Shown here one piece after another: positions 58,625 to 64,000 of a DNA stretch of 64,000 nucleotides. The notes under the pieces are model-generated. The model made no database searches, was not told the origin of the DNA, and saw only the letters and a program-made list of their open reading frames with translations. Numbering within the stretch: position 1 is the first letter of the stretch; every line of letters starts with the position of its first letter. Made by a program: the position numbers and the translations under genes. The DNA is taken from contig NZ_LT629802.1 in NCBI RefSeq assembly GCF_900106045.1, forward strand, positions 5,022,001-5,086,000, in the 5' to 3' direction. Source of the DNA: Pseudomonas mucidolens (GTDB lineage Bacteria > Pseudomonadota > Gammaproteobacteria > Pseudomonadales > Pseudomonadaceae).

Positions 58625-58716
58625 CAGCTGCAAGCCGCGCGTTTCAAGCGGCAAGCATGAGCGGTTCGAGGAACGACACAAATCAGCTTGCAGCTTGTAG
58701 CTTGCGGCTTACAGCT
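58625..58716. repeat. Degenerate AGCTTGCAGCTT-type repeat between pstB and phoU
   Basis: CAGCTGCAAGCCGC at the left faces GCAGCTTGTAGCTTGCGGCT at the right as an imperfect inverted repeat. This is a second kind of intergenic repeat, unlike the REPINs, and would form a long stem in the mRNA. Confidence 0.55.
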
Positions 58717-58732
58717 TTTGCGGAGCAGAACC

Positions 58733-59494
58733 ATGATTTCGAAGGAAGGCTTGACCCACCACATCTCTGCGCAGTTCAACGCCGAGCTCGAGGAAGTGCG
58801 CAGCCACCTCCTGGCCATGGGCGGGCTGGTAGAGAAGCAAGTCAACGATGCCGTCACCGCGCTGATCGAGGCCGACTCGGGCCTGGCCCAGCAAGTGCGC
58901 GAGATCGATGACCAGATCAACCAGATGGAACGTAACATCGACGAGGAATGCCTGCGCATTCTGGCCCGTCGCCAGCCCGCGGCGTCCGACCTGCGCTTGA
59001 TCATCAGCATCTCCAAATCGGTGATCGATCTCGAGCGGATCGGCGACGAAGCCACCAAAATCGCCCGTCGTGCCATCCAGTTGAGCGAAGAGGGTGAAGC
59101 GCCGCGCGGTTATGTCGAAGTGCGCCACATCGGTGACCAGGTGCGCAACATGGTCCGTGATGCCCTGGATGCCTTTGCCCGGTTCGACGCTGAACTGGCG
59201 TTGTCGGTGGCCCAGTACGACAAAATCATCGACCGTGAATACAAGACCGCTCTGCGTGAGTTGGCGACTTACATGATGGAAGATCCGCGCTCTATCTCGC
59301 GGGTGTTGAACATCATCTGGGTCCTGCGTTCCCTGGAGCGGATTGGCGATCACGCACGCAATATCTCGGAGTTGGTGATCTATCTGGTGCGGGGTACCGA
59401 TGTGCGTCACATGGGCCTCAAGCGAATGAAGGCCGAAGTTGAAGGCACGGTCGATCAAATCCCTAATGTTCCGCGCGAAACTGACGATAAATAA
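58733..59494 (+). CDS. phoU: Phosphate signalling protein PhoU
   Basis: A 253-aa all-helical protein of two PhoU three-helix bundles. The repeated metal-binding motifs are SKSVIDLERIGDEATKIARR (about residue 78) and LRSLERIGDHARNISELVIY (about residue 190). PhoU represses the Pho regulon when phosphate is plentiful by linking PstB to PhoR. The start at 58733 (MISKEGLTHH) has GGAG upstream. A strong terminator closes the operon. Confidence 0.96.
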   Translation: MISKEGLTHHISAQFNAELEEVRSHLLAMGGLVEKQVNDAVTALIEADSGLAQQVREIDDQINQMERNIDEECLRILARRQPAASDLRLIISISKSVIDLERIGDEATKIARRAIQLSEEGEAPRGYVEVRHIGDQVRNMVRDALDAFARFDAELALSVAQYDKIIDREYKTALRELATYMMEDPRSISRVLNIIWVLRSLERIGDHARNISELVIYLVRGTDVRHMGLKRMKAEVEGTVDQIPNVPRETDDK

Positions 59495-59510
59495 GATTGC
59501 CCGAGTAAAA

Positions 59511-59538
59511 AACGCCCGACCTCTGGTCGGGCGTTTTC
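59511..59538 (+). terminator. Rho-independent terminator of the pst-phoU operon
   Basis: Perfect 11-bp stem AACGCCCGACC / GGTCGGGCGTT around TCT, followed by TTC. It lies 17 bp after the phoU stop. Confidence 0.9.
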
Positions 59539-59660
59539 GTTTGTGGCGTGTGAGTTTTGCGCGGAGGATGCAAAAAGGTCCCAGCGTGACTGTAGAGTTT
59601 TAGCGAAATGCCATCAGTGAAGCGTTATGCTTGCCTGGGGTTTTATAGGATGAAGGGTCG

Positions 59661-60560
59661 ATGAGTAAAGTCAGTGTATTGGTGGTGGATGACGCCTCGT
59701 TTATTCGCGACCTAGTGAAGAAGTGCCTGCGCAACTACTTCCCTGGTATCAAGATCGAAGATGCGGTGAACGGCAAAAAGGCCCAGGCCATCCTGATGCG
59801 CGAAACTTTTGACATGGTCTTGTGCGACTGGGAAATGCCCGAGATGTCAGGTCTGGAACTATTGACCTGGTGCCGTGAGCAGCCCCAACTCAAGACAATG
59901 CCGTTTGTCATGGTCACCAGCCGTGGCGACAAGGAAAACGTGGTTCAGGCCATCCAGGCCGGCGTTTCCGGCTACGTCAGCAAGCCCTTCACCAACGAAC
60001 AGTTGCTGAACAAGGTCAAGCATGCGCTGCACAAGGTCGGCCGCCTCGACGCGTTGCTCGCCAGTGCTCCGACCAAGATGAACTCTGCGTTCGGTAACGA
60101 TTCCCTTAGCGCCCTGACCGGCGGCAAGCCCGAGGCGGTCAAGGCGGCCCCCGTGGCCGCGCCCAGCAAAGGCTTGCTCAACACCCTGCCCGTGCAGGCG
60201 AGCGTCGCACCATCGGCCGCCAGTGGTCGTGGCCAGGGCCAGTTGCGCTTGCCCAGCGGGACCCAGCAATGCGTCATCAAGGCCCTGAGCATCAAGGAAG
60301 CACTGCTGGTGGTGCGCCGTGGCGAGGCCCTGCCCCAAGTGTTGGAAAGCGCTGTGTTGGACCTTGAGCAAGGCGAGAATGCCGAAACAGCTCGTCTCAA
60401 CGGCTATCTGCACGCGATCGTCGCCTACGAACCGCGCCCCGACAGCGATTGGCTGCAATTGACCTTTCGCTTTATCGACCAGGACGCGCAGAAGCTCGAT
60501 TACATTTCACGGCTGATCGCCCGTGGCACGGCACAGAAGCATTTTGTGCCGGGTGCCTGA
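59661..60560 (+). CDS. Response regulator with C-terminal PilZ-like domain
   Basis: 299 aa. The receiver domain (residues 1-125) has the acidic pair in VVDDASF, phosphoacceptor Asp56 in LCDWEMPEM, the Thr in MVTSRGD and the Lys in VSKPFTN. An Ala-Pro-rich linker (about 145-190) leads to a roughly 100-residue domain with PilZ-like character (LRLPSGTQQCVIKALSIKEALLV), though the canonical RxxxR and D/NxSxxG motifs are not evident. It is the equivalent, from memory, of P. aeruginosa PA5364 after phoU. No cognate kinase is adjacent. Output unknown. Confidence 0.85.
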   Translation: MSKVSVLVVDDASFIRDLVKKCLRNYFPGIKIEDAVNGKKAQAILMRETFDMVLCDWEMPEMSGLELLTWCREQPQLKTMPFVMVTSRGDKENVVQAIQAGVSGYVSKPFTNEQLLNKVKHALHKVGRLDALLASAPTKMNSAFGNDSLSALTGGKPEAVKAAPVAAPSKGLLNTLPVQASVAPSAASGRGQGQLRLPSGTQQCVIKALSIKEALLVVRRGEALPQVLESAVLDLEQGENAETARLNGYLHAIVAYEPRPDSDWLQLTFRFIDQDAQKLDYISRLIARGTAQKHFVPGA

Positions 60561-60623
60561 TCTCCAAACGGGGATGACCAGCCCGCCAGGGCACGGCACA
60601 GCATTGTCATGATCCCTTGTTAG

Positions 60624-60648
60624 CCTGCCGTTCAGTCGTTTCGGCAGG
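60624..60648 (+). other. Leader hairpin before the M23 peptidase gene
   Basis: CCTGCCG and CGGCAGG pair around an 11-base loop, ending eight bases before the ATG at 60657. The hairpin includes the only ribosome-binding-like sequence (GGCAGG), so it could limit translation. Effect inferred. Confidence 0.4.
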
Positions 60649-60656
60649 TCTGCCTC

Positions 60657-61337
60657 ATGCTTACGCGCTCATTGCTGTTTTGCGGACTGTGCCTGGTCGC
60701 TTCGTCGACCCTGGCCATGACCCTCTACAAATCCACCGATGCCAATGGTGTGGTGGTTTTCAGCGACCGGCAAACCCCCGGGGCGCAGGCTTTTGTATAC
60801 CAGGAGCGGAGCGTGTCGCCGGTGAAGCGATCGATGCGTGATACCCGCAAGGCCGGTCACTCAACGCACATGCAGACCTATCGTTATCCGTTGCCCTGGC
60901 GCGGCGGGCCCTTTCGACTCACCCAGGGCCCAGGCGGTACTTTCAGTCATTCCGACCGCAAAAGCCGCTATGCCATGGACATTGCCATGCCCGAGGGGAC
61001 GCCGATCATCGCGGCGCGAAGTGGTGTGGTGGTGAAAATCGAGAACAACCAATCCGGGCGTGGCAGTGACCCTTCGGGCAATTTTGTGCGGGTGTTGCAC
61101 GACGATGGCACTCAGAGTGTGTACCTGCACCTCAAGCAAGGCTCGGTCAGCGTCCGGGAAGGGCAGCGAGTAGCGGTTGGCGGTGCGCTGGCGTTATCGG
61201 GCAATACGGGGAAAAGCAGCGGGCCGCACCTGCATTTTGTCGTGCAGCGCGAGACGCGATCGGGGTGGGTTTCGATTCCGTATGAATTCGCTCACCCGGT
61301 GGGGGCGCTACCCAACTTTGCGTTGGGCGCGCCGTGA
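60657..61337 (+). CDS. M23 (LytM/DUF4124) family peptidase
   Basis: 226 aa. A signal peptide (LTRSLLFCGLCLVASSTLA) is followed by a DUF4124-like segment (LYKSTDANGVVVFSDRQTPG). The rest is a lysostaphin-type M23 domain with the family pattern MPEGTPIIAARSGVV, YLHL and the His-x-His motif GPHLHF. The first zinc motif appears as HSDRKSRYAMD, longer than the usual H-x(3)-D, so full catalytic activity should be tested. Such proteins act on peptidoglycan cross-links or activate amidases in the periplasm. Confidence 0.85.
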   Translation: MLTRSLLFCGLCLVASSTLAMTLYKSTDANGVVVFSDRQTPGAQAFVYQERSVSPVKRSMRDTRKAGHSTHMQTYRYPLPWRGGPFRLTQGPGGTFSHSDRKSRYAMDIAMPEGTPIIAARSGVVVKIENNQSGRGSDPSGNFVRVLHDDGTQSVYLHLKQGSVSVREGQRVAVGGALALSGNTGKSSGPHLHFVVQRETRSGWVSIPYEFAHPVGALPNFALGAP

Positions 61338-61341
61338 GGCG

Positions 61342-62682
61342 TTAGTCCAGCATCAGTACCTTGGCCAGGACGATTTTCGGGCCTTTCATCTTCTTGATGA
61401 TGATCCGCAGACCTTCCACCTCCATGACTTCTTCCTCTTCCGGCACCCGTTTCAGGGTGTCGTAGATCAGGCCCGCCAGGGTTTCGGCTTCGATATGGTC
61501 GAGGTCGATGCCCAGCAGGCGCTCGATTTTGAACAGCGGCGTGTCACCGCGCACCAGCAGCTTGCCCGGCTGATAGGCGAGGATGCCACGCTCGGCCTTG
61601 CGGTGTTCGTCCTGAATGTCGCCCACCAGCACTTCCAGAACATCTTCCATGGTCAGGTAGCCGATGATGTTGCCATCGGCCTCTTCCACCAGGGCGAAGT
61701 GCGCGCCGCCTTTGCGAAACTGCTCCAGCAGTTGCGACAGCGGCATGTGCCGCGAAACGCGTTCCAGCGGACGCGTCAGTTCGGCCAGGTTGAACGACTC
61801 GGGAATGTGGTCCAGGGCTGCCAGTTCCAGCAACAGATCCTTGATATGCAGCAATCCGACAAATTCGCCACGCACGGCGTCATACACCGGGTAGCGGCTG
61901 AATTTGTGGCGGCGGAACAGCGCGAGGATTTCCTTGAGCGGCGCGTTGAAATCCAACGTCACCAGGTCTTCCCGGGAGTTGGCCCAGTCGACCACTTCCA
62001 GTTCGCCCATTTCCACGGCCGATGCCAATACGCGCATGCCCTGGTCGCTCGGGTCCTGGCCACGGCTGGAGTGCAGGATCAGCTTGAGCTCTTCACGGCT
62101 GTAATGATGCTCGTGATGCGGGCCGGGTTCGCCCTGGCCGGCAATACGCAGGATCGCGTTGGCGCTGGCGTTGAGCAGGTAGATCGCCGGGTACATGGCC
62201 CAGTAGAACAGGTACAGCGGCACGGCGGTCCACAGTGACAGCAGCTCGGGTTTGCGAATCGCCCAGGATTTGGGCGCCAGTTCACCGACCACAATATGCA
62301 GGTAGGAAATCACGAAGAACGCCGCAAAGAACGACACGCCCTTGACCACTTCGGGTGATTCGACGCCCATGGCGCCCAGCAAGGGCTCCAGGATATGCGC
62401 GAAGGCCGGTTCGCCGACCCAGCCCAGGCCCAGGGAGGCGAGGGTGATACCTAACTGGCAGGCCGACAGATAAGCGTCGAGCTGGCTGTGTACGGTGCGC
62501 AGGATCTGACCGCGCCAGCCGTTGGTGTGGGCAATCGCCTCGACCCGGGTGGAGCGCAGTTTGACCATGGCAAATTCCGCCGCAACGAAGAAACCGTTGA
62601 GCAGTACCAGGATCAGTGCAAATAGAATCATGCCGAAATCGGCGAAGAGCGTAGCGAGGGTGATACCAGGGGAAGGGTCCAT
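61342..62682 (-). CDS. CNNM/CorC-HlyC family transporter-like protein
   Basis: 446 aa. An N-terminal DUF21/CNNM membrane domain has about four segments (LFALILVLLNGFFVAAEFAMV; GELAPKSWAIRKPE). Two CBS domains follow (LVTLDFNAPLKEILALFRRH and MPLSQLLEQFRKGGAHFALV), and the C-terminal CorC_HlyC domain contains AETLAGLIYDTLKRVP. The family is linked to magnesium and cobalt efflux or resistance, sometimes misnamed hemolysin. Start 62682 (MDPSPGIT). It converges on the M23 gene with only four bases between the stops. Confidence 0.9.
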   Translation of the reverse strand: MDPSPGITLATLFADFGMILFALILVLLNGFFVAAEFAMVKLRSTRVEAIAHTNGWRGQILRTVHSQLDAYLSACQLGITLASLGLGWVGEPAFAHILEPLLGAMGVESPEVVKGVSFFAAFFVISYLHIVVGELAPKSWAIRKPELLSLWTAVPLYLFYWAMYPAIYLLNASANAILRIAGQGEPGPHHEHHYSREELKLILHSSRGQDPSDQGMRVLASAVEMGELEVVDWANSREDLVTLDFNAPLKEILALFRRHKFSRYPVYDAVRGEFVGLLHIKDLLLELAALDHIPESFNLAELTRPLERVSRHMPLSQLLEQFRKGGAHFALVEEADGNIIGYLTMEDVLEVLVGDIQDEHRKAERGILAYQPGKLLVRGDTPLFKIERLLGIDLDHIEAETLAGLIYDTLKRVPEEEEVMEVEGLRIIIKKMKGPKIVLAKVLMLD

Positions 62683-62805
62683 GATGGGGTTTTGCGGGTT
62701 CCGTGTGTTCAAAAAAGGTGGCAAGTGTGCCCGCCAGGCAGGCGTAAGTCAGGCAATGTAGCGGCTGAACGGGCGCTTGCCTAGTGGCGGCTGCCGGGCG
62801 GGGAG

Positions 62806-64000
62806 CTACTCGTCCTGAGTGACTGCCGGTGAACGTGTCACCTGAGTGGGCGCGAAATGGCAGGTAAATGTGCTGCCCTGTCCCAGCACACTGCTGATTT
62901 CCAGGCGCGCGCGATGGCGCAACAACACATGCTTGACGATCGCCAGGCCCAGCCCGGTGCCACCGGTGTTGGAGTTGCGACTGGAGTCGACCCGGTAAAA
63001 ACGCTCGGTCAGACGCGGCAAGTGTTTGGTGTCGATACCGATCCCCGAATCCTGCACGCTCAGGTGCGCGCCCTGGTGATCGGCCCACCAGCGGATGCGA
63101 ATCGCGCCTGTGTCCTGGGTGTATTTCACCGCGTTGAATACCAGGTTGGAAAAGGCGCTGCGCAACTCGCCCTCGCTGCCCTTGAGCAGCACCGACGGGT
63201 CGGCTTCGAGGGTGATTTGCTGTCCACGTTCGCCAGACAGGGCCAGGGCATCGTTCTTGATGGTCTGCAACAGGCTCTGTACCGTCACAGGTTGATTGTC
63301 CGAGGGATAATCGGTGGCCTCAAGCTTGGCCAGCAGCAACAGGTCGTTGAGCAGGGTCTGCATGCGTGAGCCTTGCTGCTGCATCTGCTGCAGGGCACGG
63401 CTCCAGCGCGGATTGACCTCTTCGACGTTGTCCAGCAGCGTTTCCAGGTAGCCACAGATCACGGTCAGCGGCGTGCGCAGCTCATGGGAGACGTTGGCGA
63501 CGAAGTCCTTGCGCATCTGTTCCAACTGATGGATCCGGGTCACGTCGCGCACCAGCATCAGGTGTTCGTTATTGCCGTAGCGCGTCAGGTACAGCTGGAT
63601 ACGCACCCGGTCGTTGGTCGGTGATGGAATTTCCAGCGCTTCTTCGAAGTTGTCCTGCTCGAAGTATTCCTTGAAGCGAGGATGGCGCACCAGGTTGGTG
63701 ACGGGCTGGCCGCTGTCCTGCGGGGTCTTGAGACCGAGCAAGGTTTCGGCGGCGCGGTTCCACCATTCCAGGTTGCCATCGCTGTCGAGCATGATCACCG
63801 CGTCTTTCAGCGCGGCGGTGGACTCCTGGACCCGGTCGATCACTGCCTGTAGGCGTCCGCGTACCCGTTGGTCGCGGCGTTGCAGGTGGTAAATGCTGTC
63901 GAACACTTCGCCCCACAGGCCGTAGCCGTCGGGTGGCGGTTCATCGGGTTTGTGCTGGCGCAGCCATTCGTGCATGCGCAGCAGTTGCTTGAGGGTCCAG
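62806..64000 (-). CDS. phoR: Phosphate regulon sensor histidine kinase, 5' end outside the window
   Basis: About 398 codons are visible and the frame stays open to the right edge (W-T-L-K-Q-L-L-R before MHEWLRQH), so the N-terminal membrane segments are missing. A PAS domain (AVIMLDSDGNLEWWNRAAETLLG) precedes the HisKA domain with phosphoacceptor His in NVSHELRTPLTV. The HATPase region has N-box NLVFNAVKYT, G1 DSGIGID and G2 GGTGLGLAIVKH. PhoR phosphorylates PhoB, which binds the Pho boxes at 52331 and 53595. phoB should lie just beyond the window. Confidence 0.95.
   Translation of the reverse strand, partial: WTLKQLLRMHEWLRQHKPDEPPPDGYGLWGEVFDSIYHLQRRDQRVRGRLQAVIDRVQESTAALKDAVIMLDSDGNLEWWNRAAETLLGLKTPQDSGQPVTNLVRHPRFKEYFEQDNFEEALEIPSPTNDRVRIQLYLTRYGNNEHLMLVRDVTRIHQLEQMRKDFVANVSHELRTPLTVICGYLETLLDNVEEVNPRWSRALQQMQQQGSRMQTLLNDLLLLAKLEATDYPSDNQPVTVQSLLQTIKNDALALSGERGQQITLEADPSVLLKGSEGELRSAFSNLVFNAVKYTQDTGAIRIRWWADHQGAHLSVQDSGIGIDTKHLPRLTERFYRVDSSRNSNTGGTGLGLAIVKHVLLRHRARLEISSVLGQGSTFTCHFAPTQVTRSPAVTQDE

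Overview
The window looks like a Pseudomonas chromosome of the P. fluorescens group. Evidence for this is the high GC, the acetyl-CoA-independent two-subunit pyruvate carboxylase with its LysR regulator, the unusually long PstC and PstA, and many P. fluorescens-type REPINs (paired inverted REP sequences, about 100 bp). Gene order matches, from memory, several blocks of P. aeruginosa: PA5438-PA5435, PA1409-PA1410, PA3502-PA3514, PA5429-PA5424 and PA5370-PA5361. No rRNA, tRNA, CRISPR or prophage was seen.

Layout. 1-5260: end of an RpiR-type regulator, a 65-aa protein, pycR, pycA and pycB. 5283-9679: two tandem paralogous autotransporters, one without a beta-helix passenger. 9769-11476: a HipA-like kinase followed by its HTH partner, in reversed toxin-antitoxin order, behind three evenly spaced TGCA-N6-TGCA sites. 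11480-14148: an amino-acid ABC importer divergent from a homocysteine S-methyltransferase family gene. 14271-17685: two acetyltransferases, a PaiB-like flavoprotein and a divergent MocR regulator whose linker DNA contains DnaA-box-like repeats. 17695-20979: acetylpolyamine deacetylase, polyamine-binding protein and an AraC regulator. 21030-25182: asparaginase, an AGCS amino-acid symporter and a porin.

25650-41258 is the main accessory unit: 18 same-strand genes with no gap above 37 bp. It encodes a NitT/TauT-type importer, an IclR regulator, a Rieske oxygenase with reductase, a NicC-like flavin hydroxylase, an extradiol dioxygenase, an aldehyde dehydrogenase, a RidA-type deaminase candidate, a ThDP enzyme, an aspartate-dehydrogenase-like protein, two SDRs, a cupin, a hydrolase and two small unknowns. 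I read it as a catabolic route for an imported, nitrogen-containing aromatic compound of unknown identity. Two perfect palindromes sharing GTTTYATATATRAAAC lie upstream as candidate operators.

41663-47818: aspA and a divergent LysR gene, a cytoplasmic metzincin-like protease, purE-purK behind a leader with two terminator hairpins, and two small envelope genes. 47847-49000: an IS110-family element inserted inside a REPIN. Its upstream non-coding end folds as a bridge RNA, whose guides match the genomic flanks and the element's own ends. 49094-52162: a hexose-6-phosphate mutarotase, a thioesterase and an MFS transporter. 52331-64000: the phosphate regulon, with Pho boxes, pstS, pstC, pstA, pstB and phoU, then a response regulator, an M23 peptidase, a CNNM/CorC-like protein and most of phoR, cut by the window edge.
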